Positions 26,548-34,500 of a stretch of 64,000 nt of DNA are shown in pieces (within the stretch, counting starts at the first letter, position 1; each line of letters begins with the position of its first letter). The notes beneath the pieces were generated by a model. The model worked only from the letters and a program-made list of their open reading frames with translations. It did no database searches and had not been told where the DNA came from. The stretch lies in assembly GCF_042662225.1 (NCBI RefSeq), contig NZ_JBHSYQ010000015.1, positions 1 through 64,000 on the forward strand, read 5' to 3'. The stretch comes from Nibribacter roseus (GTDB lineage Bacteria > Bacteroidota > Bacteroidia > Cytophagales > Hymenobacteraceae). The position numbers and the translations under genes are program-made.

Positions 26548-26597
26548 AACGTTTGTTTTAGGCCTTTTTTCCTAAAAACAAGCCTAAAACAAACGTT
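26548..26597. repeat. Intergenic palindrome 4
   Basis: Bases 26548-26563 (AACGTTTGTTTTAGGC) pair perfectly with 26582-26597. The loop holds TTTTTTCCTAAAAA. It lies between the YgiB-like and YgiC-like genes, which face the same way. Confidence 0.82.
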
Positions 26598-26621
26598 GCC
26601 GATTCATATTCTCCAATTCTT

Positions 26622-26649
26622 ACTGATCATTAATCATTACTCATTAAAT
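26622..26649 (+). repeat. 7-base unit array before the YgiC-like start
   Basis: Four units, ACTGATC, ATTAATC, ATTACTC and ATTAAAT, end four bases before the ATG at 26654. The unit differs from the one after the YgiB-like gene. Confidence 0.6.
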
Positions 26650-26653
26650 ATCC

Positions 26654-27835
26654 ATGTCTGAGCAACCGCTTCCAATTAAACTATTGCCGCACCACGGCGA
26701 TGTAACCAAAATGGTACACCAACTGGGCTGGGAATGGGTGGTAGAGGAAGAGTGTCAAACCTATCTTTCCGGTGAAGCGGTGGTTGTAGACCAAGCCCAA
26801 GCAGATAACATGCTGGAGGCTGCGTCTACCTTATACCAAATGATGGTTGAGGCCGTGCCAGACGACTTGCCCGATGACTTTCTGCGCAAGGTGGGAATTC
26901 CTGAGAAGCTTTGGCGGGCGGTACGCCACTCTTGGAACGATGAACGCCACTGGCACATTTACGGCCGCTTCGACTTCGCCCAAACTCCTGAAGGTATAAA
27001 GCTGCTGGAGTTTAATGCTGATACTGCCACCTCCATACCCGAAACGGCAGTAGTGCAGTGGGCAAGTTTAGCGGCGGCAGGTAAAAACCAGTCTCAGCAG
27101 GCCAATGGACTGTATGAGGCGCTGGTGGAGCAGATGAGAACGCTGCAGGGGCTAAATGCTGAACTAGAGCCTGCCATGCTGTTGATTTACCTGGGGGGCA
27201 GCAAAGAAGATTTCACTAACTGCCAAGTGGTAGCCGAGGCGGCTCGCGAAGCTGGTTTCGAAACCCACATTTGTGCCGCCGATGAAATGGAGATTTCTAC
27301 TTTGGGTGCGGAACGCGGCGTGTGGGCGCAGGTGGAGGCCGAGCAGTGGCGCAAATTCCCTTTCCTGTTCAAATTGGTGCCTTGGGAGCTTTTTGTGCAG
27401 TTAGAGCCAGACCTGTGCTATGATTTAGTAGACCTGCAATTTTCACGCAACGTAGTGGTGGCGAACCCCGCCTACAGTTTGATCTTCCAGAGCAAAGGCT
27501 TTTTAGCATGGCTGTGGCAACAGTTTCCGTACCATCCGTTGCTGTTGCGTACTGAATTCACGCGCTTCTCTGGCAAATCAGTGGAAAAACCTTATTTCGG
27601 GCGCGAGGGGCAAAATATTCAGGTAAGGGAAAATACCGATGTCTCCTCTACCTTTGGGGAGTACGCGAACCAACCCCACATTTACCAGGCTTGGGCTGAA
27701 TTGCCTCAAGATGACAAAGGCTACCGTTACCAGGCAGGGGTGTTCTGGGCTGGCGAGGGCTGTGCCATTGGCTACCGGCGGGAGAGAGGTATTATTACCA
27801 ACCTTTCCCAATTTGTGGCGCACGTAGTAGAATAG
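26654..27835 (+). CDS. Glutathionylspermidine synthase family protein (YgiC-like)
   Basis: A 393-residue ATP-grasp protein related to the synthetase half of E. coli Gsp and to YgiC/YjfC, which lack the amidase half. These enzymes join a peptide-like acid to an amine. Visible features: RFDFAQTPEGIKLLEFNADTATSIPE, which is the family nucleotide/substrate loop, KLVPWELF, NPAYSLIFQSKGFLAWLWQ and KPYFGREGQNI. The C-terminus is RGIITNLSQFVAHVVE. The YgiB-like lipoprotein gene lies upstream. Actual substrate is unknown. Confidence 0.87.
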   Translation: MSEQPLPIKLLPHHGDVTKMVHQLGWEWVVEEECQTYLSGEAVVVDQAQADNMLEAASTLYQMMVEAVPDDLPDDFLRKVGIPEKLWRAVRHSWNDERHWHIYGRFDFAQTPEGIKLLEFNADTATSIPETAVVQWASLAAAGKNQSQQANGLYEALVEQMRTLQGLNAELEPAMLLIYLGGSKEDFTNCQVVAEAAREAGFETHICAADEMEISTLGAERGVWAQVEAEQWRKFPFLFKLVPWELFVQLEPDLCYDLVDLQFSRNVVVANPAYSLIFQSKGFLAWLWQQFPYHPLLLRTEFTRFSGKSVEKPYFGREGQNIQVRENTDVSSTFGEYANQPHIYQAWAELPQDDKGYRYQAGVFWAGEGCAIGYRRERGIITNLSQFVAHVVE

Positions 27836-27845
27836 CCAAATAGCC

Positions 27846-28290
27846 ATGCAAACCATCACCAGAAAAGAGAAGATCCTCGCTTTCATTCATGACTATTATT
27901 TTGGTTATGGAGTACTAGTGGCCGCCATGCGGCTTATCACCGGTCCCTTATTTCTGTTATGTGGAATATTTGTGCTGGATGATTCCGCCAGGTTCAGGTG
28001 GGCCATCATTCTGTATGCGGTCTACTTTATAGCCAAACCTGTGCTGTGGGTGCTGTTTAGACCAGCTCAATACCAAGAGGAGCGACTGGAGGTTGATTTA
28101 AATGAAGAGAGGCTGTTGCTGAAAGATGAGCTTGGCAATGAAAGCAGCATAAGGTGGGAAACGTTCAAAAATATAAAAGAGGCATCTTTCTACTATGTGT
28201 TTATTGTTTTCTACTACTCAGCGTATCAGGTTGCCCAAGAGAATACTGCTGCCAGAGCAAAAATATGGGTTAAGTAATAAGCTGAACTAA
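27846..28290 (+). CDS. YcxB-like membrane protein, frameshifted near the 3' end
   Basis: Two hydrophobic segments (about residues 18-70) are followed by EVDLNEERLLLKDELGNESSIRWETFKNIKEASFYYV, the layout of YcxB-like proteins. In the window the frame stops at 28277 after an unconvincing tail. The next frame, entered near 28195-28215, gives QRIRLPKRILLPEQKYGL. An R/P-K-R motif is what the family has at this position. That frame ends at TAA 28288-28290, overlapping the ATG of the next gene as TAATG. So the intact gene probably ended at 28290, and one base is inserted or mis-sequenced around GTGTTTATTG. Function is unknown. Confidence 0.65.
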
Positions 28291-28823
28291 TGCCCTCTCA
28301 ACAACCGCTCATACTATTGGCCAGTGCGCGCAAAGAAAGCAACACGCGCCTTATGGTGGAGCAGGTATTTCATGACACACCTCACCAATTGCTGGATCTG
28401 CTGGACTTCCAAATTGCACCGTACCGCTACCAGAATGATTATCCGCCGGAAGATAAATTTCTGCAAGTAGTAGAACAGGTATTGCAGCATCAGGTAATTA
28501 TTTTGGCTACTCCCGTGTATTGGTATGCCATGAGCGGCCTTATGAAAACCTTCTTTGACAGATTAACCGATTTGGTAACTGTTCAGAAATCAAAAGGCAG
28601 GCAGTTAAAAAATAAGACCCTGTTTCTGTTAGCCGTAGGTGCAGATGCTGAACTGCCCGACGGTTTTGAGGTACCCTTCAAACTCACCGCCAAATATTTG
28701 GACATGACGTATGGGGGCAGCCTGTATGCCTCTACTGAAGAAGTGGAAACCAGCATTTATCATGTGGGGGAGCACCGGGAGTTCCTGCGCGACATTCATG
28801 AGTCGCTGAAAGAAACTAGCTGA
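28290..28823 (+). CDS. NAD(P)H-dependent FMN reductase/flavodoxin-fold oxidoreductase
   Basis: A 177-residue flavodoxin-like protein. The phosphate loop SARKESNTRLMVEQV binds FMN phosphate. ATPVYWYAMSGLMKTFFDRLTDL is the hallmark of the NADPH-dependent FMN reductase family. VGADAEL and DMTYGGSLY follow. Its ATG overlaps the stop of the preceding gene after frameshift correction, implying translational coupling. Its 3' end overlaps the convergent OmdA-like gene by eight bases. The electron acceptor is unknown. Confidence 0.85.
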   Translation: MPSQQPLILLASARKESNTRLMVEQVFHDTPHQLLDLLDFQIAPYRYQNDYPPEDKFLQVVEQVLQHQVIILATPVYWYAMSGLMKTFFDRLTDLVTVQKSKGRQLKNKTLFLLAVGADAELPDGFEVPFKLTAKYLDMTYGGSLYASTEEVETSIYHVGEHREFLRDIHESLKETS

Positions 28824-29418
28824 ATTTAATGCCGGCTGCCACCCGTTCTACGGTTTTGCCAATGCGCGTAGCTCTGGTTTCGGGGCGTTTAGCTTCGGTA
28901 ACCCAACGCACGTACTCTTTGCGGTGAGTGTACGCCATTTTCTCAAAACTTTCCAGCGTCTGTTTATCCAACAAAGCCTGCTTCAGGTCTTCGGGTATTT
29001 CAATGGCACTACGCTCTGTAGACTTGGCTACCATTCCAGAACTTATTTTTACAGCGGCTTTAATATACTCGACTAATTCGGCCTCGGGTACTTGTTCAGC
29101 GGTGGTGAACTTAAAGCTACGCATACCTTTGGCGTCTTGACTGGCGGCGGTCATGCCCGCTGGCTCGGGCAATAGCGCCCCCTGAAAGAAGGCAATGCTC
29201 ACGTGCTGCTTAAACACTCCAATTCCGCAAACCAGACCAGGTCCTTTTTTCTCATAGATAGGCGAGCCCCACTTCCAACTTGCTTTCAGTTCAGGGTCGG
29301 AGGTGGCAATGGCCTTTCTGAGCTTCTCGCAGATAGGCTGGGCAAAAGCAGGAGCCTTGGCAAAATACTCTTCAATTTTCTGGGCTTGTTCTTCCGGAGT
29401 GAGTTTAGCAGTGGGCAT
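28816..29418 (-). CDS. DUF1801/YdeI-OmpD-associated (OmdA) family protein
   Basis: A 200-residue cytosolic protein with two parts. The N-terminal part (about 1-115) is DUF1801-like, with WKWGSPIYEKKG and FFQGALL. The C-terminal part (IPEDLKQALLDKQTLESFEKMAYTHRKEYVRWVTEAKRPETRATRIGKTVERVAAG) is the YdeI/OmdA segment. The family is described as bacteriocin-protection or OmpD-associated; its biochemical role is not established. It converges on the oxidoreductase gene with an eight-base overlap. Confidence 0.82.
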   Translation of the reverse strand: MPTAKLTPEEQAQKIEEYFAKAPAFAQPICEKLRKAIATSDPELKASWKWGSPIYEKKGPGLVCGIGVFKQHVSIAFFQGALLPEPAGMTAASQDAKGMRSFKFTTAEQVPEAELVEYIKAAVKISSGMVAKSTERSAIEIPEDLKQALLDKQTLESFEKMAYTHRKEYVRWVTEAKRPETRATRIGKTVERVAAGIKFS

Positions 29419-29765
29419 AGCAGTAATTAATAGAAGTAATAGTACGTTAGAGGAGCTGGTGCGCTCTTATTTATTTAGAAGCCAGAAAAGAAAGAATCAA
29501 TTCAGTTAATGTAATAAAAGGAACACCTTAAAATAGACAGTTTTTCTTACTTCTAAAATTATTTTCTAGGCCATTACTTCTGATTTTAAGTTCTATTTTA
29601 GACTTAGTTTTCGAAAACAAGGCCTAAAACAGCATTATTAAATAGAAATACAAAATAATTCCTGCTCAACTTAGTTGTATTTCCTCTATGTAGAAGTCAG
29701 AGCTGACCGCTTGTCTTCATGCGCTGCACAAATTAATTTCATAGCTGCCGCTCATCTATTGACAC
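29419..29765. other. Intergenic region between divergent genes
   Basis: 347 bases with no gene. It holds one degraded palindrome (29593-29632). A stretch just upstream of the OmdA start has a loose repeat of TAAT words. No clear promoter was found. Confidence 0.45.
29593..29632. repeat. Intergenic palindrome 5 (imperfect)
   Basis: CTATTTTAGACTTAGTTTT pairs with AAAACAAGGCCTAAAACAG at about 15 of 19 positions around TCG. The right arm fits the family consensus. Confidence 0.65.
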
Positions 29766-30113
29766 ATGGACTTTTATTTTGAAGACAGATTTCCTGAGAA
29801 TCTGAAAAAGGCAAAACTTTTTTTCTGGATTGTGCTAAGCAGTATGGCTTTTGCAGTTTTGGAGGTGTTTTATTTTAGATACTGCGCTGGTTCACAAGAA
29901 CACAGAGATTTTCTAGTAGGGGTGACTTTTTTTTTAGCCATCATTTTTGCGCCTATCAGCTTATTGTTTGTGCTGAGAAGCTACAGGAAAAGAGAAGCCC
30001 GTAAGTGGCAAAAACTTTTTCTGCTCATTACTTTGCTGTTCCTCAATAGTTTGTTTCTGTTCTCCCTTGTCTTTGTCTTCAAAGACATCATTACAAAGCT
30101 TATCTTTGTATAA
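29766..30113 (+). CDS. Small hypothetical membrane protein, 115 residues
   Basis: Not recognised. Three hydrophobic segments (about 20-38, 50-70 and 85-105) are separated by basic loops (RSYRKREARKWQK). The start ATGGACTTTTATTTTGAAG is the first in frame. The codon use is ordinary. It lies 83 bases before rarA in the same direction and may be co-transcribed with it. Confidence 0.55.
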   Translation: MDFYFEDRFPENLKKAKLFFWIVLSSMAFAVLEVFYFRYCAGSQEHRDFLVGVTFFLAIIFAPISLLFVLRSYRKREARKWQKLFLLITLLFLNSLFLFSLVFVFKDIITKLIFV

Positions 30114-30196
30114 TGCGTTACTTTACAGCCTTAGTTGGCTCGTGAGGTAAATCTTAAATTCTTTTATTTCCCCCGCTTCAAATTCTACTTGATTAC

Positions 30197-31471
30197 ATGT
30201 TTCAATCAACCAAAGCACCACTAGCTGAACGCCTAAGGCCTAATAATCTTGATCAATACGCCGGGCAACAACATCTTGTAGGGCCAAAAGGAGTTCTGCG
30301 GAGGTACATTGAGGCTGGCATGGTGCCCTCCATTATCTTGTGGGGACCTCCTGGGGTAGGCAAAACTACCTTGGCCAATATTATTGCCAGTCAGTTAAAG
30401 GTGCCTTTTGTGGCGCTTAGTGCCATTAATGCCGGTGTAAAAGATATAAGAGACGTAATTGAACAGGCCCGCAAGCGTCAGGGCACGGTGTTGTTTATAG
30501 ATGAGATTCACCGTTTCAACAAATCTCAGCAAGACGCGCTCCTTGGCGCCGTGGAGAAAGGCATTGTCACCCTTATTGGTGCCACTACGGAAAATCCTTC
30601 GTTTGAGGTGATTCCGGCTTTACTCTCGCGTTGCCAGGTGTATATTTTGAAGTCTCTGGAAAAACAGGAGCTGATTGATCTGGTGAAAAAAGCCTTGGCG
30701 GAAGATGAAATATTTAAAAAACGCGAGGTGGAGGTTCAGGAATACGAGGCGCTGCTGACCATTTCTGGCGGCGATGCCCGTAAGCTGCTCAACCTGCTGG
30801 AAATTGTAATAGACGGCAGTGGCCAGGGCGATAAAGTAGTGATTACCAACGAGGAAGTTAAGTTAATTGCGCAGCAAAATCTGGCGTTGTATGACAAAGG
30901 CGGCGAGGCGCATTATGATATCATTTCGGCCTTTATAAAAAGTATGCGCGGCTCAGATCCCAATGCTACCGTTTATTGGTTGGCCCGCATGATTGAGGGC
31001 GGCGAAGACCCTAAATTTATTGCCCGCCGCATGCTGATCATGGCCTCTGAAGATATTGGCAATGCCAACCCCACCGCCATGATCATGGCCAGCGAGTGTT
31101 TTCAGGCCGTTACGGTCATAGGCTACCCAGAGTGTGATATTCTGCTCTCACAGACGGCTATTTATCTAGCTACTTCACCTAAAAGTAACGCAGCTTATAA
31201 AGCTATACGCTCTGCTCGTGCCTATGTGCGGGAGCAGGGGAGTCCGCCGGTTCCGCTGCATCTGCGCAACGCGCCTACCAAGCTTATGAAAGAGATTGGC
31301 TACGGCAACGAATACAAATATGCGCATGATTATGAGGGCAGCTTCGTGGCTCAGGATTTCTTGCCTACGGAACTGAAAGGCACTATCTTCTTTAACCCAG
31401 GCAACAACGCCCGGGAAAATGAAATGCGCAAGAACTTAAGAAACCAGTGGGGCGAGTGGTACAGGTACTAA
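30197..31471 (+). CDS. rarA: Replication-associated recombination protein A (AAA+ ATPase)
   Basis: RarA/MgsA acts at stalled replication forks and is related to clamp-loader subunits. Length, 424 residues, is normal. N-terminus PLAERLRPNNLDQYAGQQHLVG is typical. Walker A is GPPGVGKTTLAN, Walker B is LFIDEIHRFNKSQQD, the sensor is GATTENPSFEV. The C-terminal tetramerisation part runs from HYDIISAFIKSMRGSDPNA to YKYAHDYEGSFVAQDFLP. An array of 8-base units starts one base after the stop, then a degraded palindrome. Confidence 0.95.
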   Translation: MFQSTKAPLAERLRPNNLDQYAGQQHLVGPKGVLRRYIEAGMVPSIILWGPPGVGKTTLANIIASQLKVPFVALSAINAGVKDIRDVIEQARKRQGTVLFIDEIHRFNKSQQDALLGAVEKGIVTLIGATTENPSFEVIPALLSRCQVYILKSLEKQELIDLVKKALAEDEIFKKREVEVQEYEALLTISGGDARKLLNLLEIVIDGSGQGDKVVITNEEVKLIAQQNLALYDKGGEAHYDIISAFIKSMRGSDPNATVYWLARMIEGGEDPKFIARRMLIMASEDIGNANPTAMIMASECFQAVTVIGYPECDILLSQTAIYLATSPKSNAAYKAIRSARAYVREQGSPPVPLHLRNAPTKLMKEIGYGNEYKYAHDYEGSFVAQDFLPTELKGTIFFNPGNNARENEMRKNLRNQWGEWYRY

Positions 31472-31472
31472 T

Positions 31473-31504
31473 GGGTGAAGGAGTGAATGTGTGATTGAGC
31501 GAAT
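31473..31504 (+). repeat. 8-base unit array after the rarA stop codon
   Basis: Four units, GGGTGAAG, GAGTGAAT, GTGTGATT and GAGCGAAT, start one base after the TAA at 31469-31471. The consensus GAGTGAAT is shared with the array after the convergent outer-membrane gene. Confidence 0.72.
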
Positions 31505-31522
31505 ATTTTATATTCATTCTAC

Positions 31523-31583
31523 GCAGCATTTTTAGCAATCTTATTTTTTTGGCCTCTTTTTCTAAAAACAGCATAAAAACGCT
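31523..31583. repeat. Intergenic palindrome 6 (degraded)
   Basis: GGCCTCTTTTTCTAAAAACAG keeps the family loop. The outer AGCATTTTTAGC and GCATAAAAACGCT arms pair partly. It lies between two inverted 8-base arrays. Confidence 0.6.
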
Positions 31584-31610
31584 ATCCTCATTTCTCACCA
31601 CCACATCCAA

Positions 31611-31650
31611 TTACTCACTAAATCCTTCACTAATTCACTCATTCAATCCA
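31611..31650 (-). repeat. 8-base unit array after the outer-membrane gene
   Basis: On the minus strand, directly after the TGA at 31651-31653, the units are TGGATTGA, ATGAGTGA, ATTAGTGA, AGGATTTA, GTGAGTAA. The phase is 8 bases and the stop codon itself sits in a GAGTGA word. It is the inverted counterpart of the rarA array. Confidence 0.72.
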
Positions 31651-32238
31651 TCACTCTTTGTCCTTCAGCCAATATCTTATGCCAAAAGACAGGCTCATGA
31701 TGTTGGGGTATCCTGGTACAAAAGAGACGGAAAAGTCAGTGCGGTCTTTAAACCGGTAGTTGTATTCAAACTCACCGGCGTACCAGATCATGCGGTACTG
31801 CCATTTATCAGAAGGGTTGCCCCCGAAGAAAGAGGTGGAAAGGTTGTAGCCATCTAATTTTGACCAGTTGCGGCGGTATACTAACGTGGGCCCTAAGCCT
31901 CCGTTGAGAGAGTGTGGTCCTAACTGAAAAATAGTAGCTCTCAGCCCCAGGTGCGTGAAGCCGGCAAACTGCATAGCACAGTCTGCGTACAGGGCTTGTA
32001 TGGCTTTCACTGAGAATTTATCTTGTACAAAGAACTGCTCATAACTGATGCTGCCGCCTACGTTAAAAACAAAGTAGCCTTTCCCATCTGGGTTTAGGGG
32101 CATTAATTCTGCGTTGTCATCTCCTTTGGGGTGCAGGGTAAGACCAAAGTATTTCACACTGAAGTTGCGGGTATACTGGGCCCTGGTGGTGAAAGAAAAG
32201 AATCCGCAGAGAAGCAATATGAGAATCAGTCGGTACAT
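31651..32238 (-). CDS. Hypothetical outer-membrane beta-barrel protein
   Basis: Start at 32238 gives MYRLILILLLCGFFSFTTRAQ, a clean signal peptide; an ATG 13 codons upstream would add a non-signal stretch. The mature part of about 175 residues alternates aromatic and polar residues (YFVFNVGGSISYEQFF, FAGFTHLGLRATIFQLG, YRMIWYAGEFEYNYRF). It ends with a strand-like FGIRYWLKDKE, as in small outer-membrane barrels. No family was recognised. It converges on rarA. Confidence 0.65.
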   Translation of the reverse strand: MYRLILILLLCGFFSFTTRAQYTRNFSVKYFGLTLHPKGDDNAELMPLNPDGKGYFVFNVGGSISYEQFFVQDKFSVKAIQALYADCAMQFAGFTHLGLRATIFQLGPHSLNGGLGPTLVYRRNWSKLDGYNLSTSFFGGNPSDKWQYRMIWYAGEFEYNYRFKDRTDFSVSFVPGYPNIMSLSFGIRYWLKDKE

Positions 32239-32505
32239 GAGTGTGTCAGGGGGAGGCAATATATACTTGCTTACCATACGGGTAAATCTGTTTTCGGCTG
32301 CAATATTAACGTCTATAGAATAGAATTATAGGCAGCCTGCTCATTTTAACAACTATCAAGTATGGCAATGGTTTAAAAAGAGGGTGTAGCCAGCAATACT
32401 AACACTCTGGTAATTGTAAGTCTTTTACCGCTTTATCGACCAATAGGATAGTGTGCGTTAGAGATTTTCTTTAGATGTACGTACATTGCAGTAATAAACG
32501 TGTCT

Positions 32506-34272
32506 ATGTTACAATTTCTTAAGTATGTGTTGGCCACTATCATTGGCCTGTTTTTATTTATGTTTCTGGGGTTTCTGGTACTCATGGGCATTGCCGCGGC
32601 GGCCTCAGATGATACCGTGACCATTGACGAAGGGTCAGTGCTGGAGATTAAACTCACCAAACCTGTGGTGGAGCGCAGCCCTAAAAGCCCTTTTGCCGAT
32701 TTAGGTCTGGGCGATGTTTTGGGCGAGACCGGTATAGGGCTGGACGAGATCAAAGCCTCCATCCGTAAAGCCAAGACAGATGATAACATCAAGGGCATTT
32801 TCCTGAATCTGGATTTATTGCAGGCAGGCATGGCCTCGGTAGAGGAAATGAGAAATGCGCTGCTTGACTTCAAGAAGTCTAAAAAGTTTGTGGTGGCCTA
32901 CAGCGAATTGTCAACTGAGAAGGCTTTCTATCTGGCTTCGGTGGCGGATCGTTTTTACCTGAATCCATCGGGTACTATTGAGTTCAACGGACTTAGCACA
33001 GAAGTAATGTTCTTCAAAGGCACCCTTGAAAAGCTGGATATTAAGCCGTACATTTTTAAAGTAGGGGAGTACAAAAGTGCCGTTGAACCGTTTATCCGGG
33101 AAAATATGAGCGAGGCCAGCAAAGAGCAAACCCGTTCCTTCCTCAACTCCATCAACAATTACATGCTGCAGAACCTGGCCAAGTCAGTGAAGAAAGACTT
33201 TGCCACTCTCAAGAACATTTCTGATTCCATGTTGGTGCATAACGCCGAAGACGCCAAGCGATTGGGGTTAGTCACCCACCTTGGTTACTTTGACGAGGCC
33301 ACTGCTTATATGAAAGCAAAGGCAGGGGTGAAAAAAGATAAGGAATTGAAGATGGTGAACCTGGGTACCTATAAAAAAGTAGCCGACACCAAAAAAGAAG
33401 AAGGATCTTCTTCTAATCGTATTGCTGTGATTTACGCTACCGGTGAAATCACGGGCGGTAAAGGTGACGAAGGTTCCATTGGAAGCGAGAGCATGTCTGA
33501 AGCCATCAGAAAAGCACGGTTAGATAAAAAAGTTAAAGCGGTGGTGATACGGATAAACTCACCAGGTGGTAGCTCTTTAGCCTCAGACGTAATTTGGCGC
33601 GAAGTAATGCTTACCAAAAAGGTGAAGCCGGTTATTGCGTCTATGTCAGATGTAGCGGCCTCTGGCGGGTATTATATTGCCATGGCCGCCGATACCATTG
33701 TGGCGCATCCTAACTCCATTACCGGCAGCATTGGGGTGTTCGGCATGATGGCGAATCTTGAAGATTTCCTGAAAAACAAGTTAGGCATCACTACTGACAG
33801 AGTGAAAACAGGTCATTTCTCAGATATTCCTACTATTACACGCCCAATGACGGAGTACGAGAAAAGACACATTCAGCTAGAGGTGGAGCGTATTTACGAA
33901 GATTTTACCTCTAAGGCAGCCAAGGCGAGAAATATGTCACATGCCCAGCTAAAAGAAATAGCCTCTGGAAGAGTTTGGTCTGGTATTGAAGCAAAAGAAC
34001 GGGGACTGGTAGATGTGCTGGGTGGTATGGAAGAAGCCATTGCCATAGCGGCTAAAAAAGCGAAACTAAAAGAAGGAGATTACCGACTCCGTACCCTTCC
34101 TGCCCAAAAGTCATTCTTTGAAAGCTTCTTCTCTGATGCTGAAACCCAAATGAGAATGCACAGCCTGCAACAGGAATTAGGAGATATGTTGCCATATTAC
34201 CTGCAACTGCAAAAAGTGCAGCAAATGCAGGGTGTGCAGGCGCGAATGCCGTTTGAGTTAGAAATATATTAG
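32506..34272 (+). CDS. sppA: Signal peptide peptidase SppA, 67K type
   Basis: A membrane-anchored serine protease that clears cleaved signal peptides. Starts MLQFLKYVLATIIGLFLF, with a single N-terminal anchor; a GTG two codons earlier (32500) is possible. The long form has two tandem S49 domains. The general-base lysine is Lys190 in VGEYKSAVEPF (first domain). The nucleophile serine is in SDVAASGGYYIAM (second domain). Length, 588 residues, is normal. The gene has its own terminator at 34288. Confidence 0.94.
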   Translation: MLQFLKYVLATIIGLFLFMFLGFLVLMGIAAAASDDTVTIDEGSVLEIKLTKPVVERSPKSPFADLGLGDVLGETGIGLDEIKASIRKAKTDDNIKGIFLNLDLLQAGMASVEEMRNALLDFKKSKKFVVAYSELSTEKAFYLASVADRFYLNPSGTIEFNGLSTEVMFFKGTLEKLDIKPYIFKVGEYKSAVEPFIRENMSEASKEQTRSFLNSINNYMLQNLAKSVKKDFATLKNISDSMLVHNAEDAKRLGLVTHLGYFDEATAYMKAKAGVKKDKELKMVNLGTYKKVADTKKEEGSSSNRIAVIYATGEITGGKGDEGSIGSESMSEAIRKARLDKKVKAVVIRINSPGGSSLASDVIWREVMLTKKVKPVIASMSDVAASGGYYIAMAADTIVAHPNSITGSIGVFGMMANLEDFLKNKLGITTDRVKTGHFSDIPTITRPMTEYEKRHIQLEVERIYEDFTSKAAKARNMSHAQLKEIASGRVWSGIEAKERGLVDVLGGMEEAIAIAAKKAKLKEGDYRLRTLPAQKSFFESFFSDAETQMRMHSLQQELGDMLPYYLQLQKVQQMQGVQARMPFELEIY

Positions 34273-34287
34273 TGGTAAATATCTCAC

Positions 34288-34321
34288 AAAAAAAATGCTG
34301 CTCTAGAGCAGCATTTTTTTT
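34288..34321 (+). terminator. Intrinsic terminator of sppA
   Basis: A symmetric sequence centred on CTCTAGAG: A-run, ATGCTGCTCT, AGAGCAGCAT, then a run of T. It lies 15 bases after the stop at 34272. Confidence 0.88.
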
Positions 34322-34413
34322 GTGGTAGAGGTAAAATAATATTTGTTGAGTAAGTCAGAGTAGAACCTTCAGGAGCCGCTGCTGTAGATACAGAAGGAGA
34401 CTTTTGTCATTTT

Positions 34414-34440
34414 TTGCGACCTTGCGTTCCTATAACTTTG
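34414..34440 (+). promoter_or_regulatory. Putative promoter of the purine nucleoside phosphorylase gene
   Basis: TTG at 34414-34416 and TAACTTTG at 34433-34440 are 16 bases apart. The second is an exact TAnnTTTG match. Transcription starting a few bases later would put palindrome 7 at the very 5' end of the mRNA. Confidence 0.5.
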
Positions 34441-34444
34441 AATC

Positions 34445-34480
34445 GTTTTTGACCTGTATTCTGAAAAACAGGCTAAAAAC
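34445..34480. repeat. Palindrome 7 in the leader of the nucleoside phosphorylase gene
   Basis: GTTTTTGACCTGT (34445-34457) pairs with ACAGGCTAAAAAC (34468-34480) except at two positions. It follows the putative promoter and ends 20 bases before the ATG. Confidence 0.7.
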
Positions 34481-34500
34481 AGACAAATCTAAACAGACAC

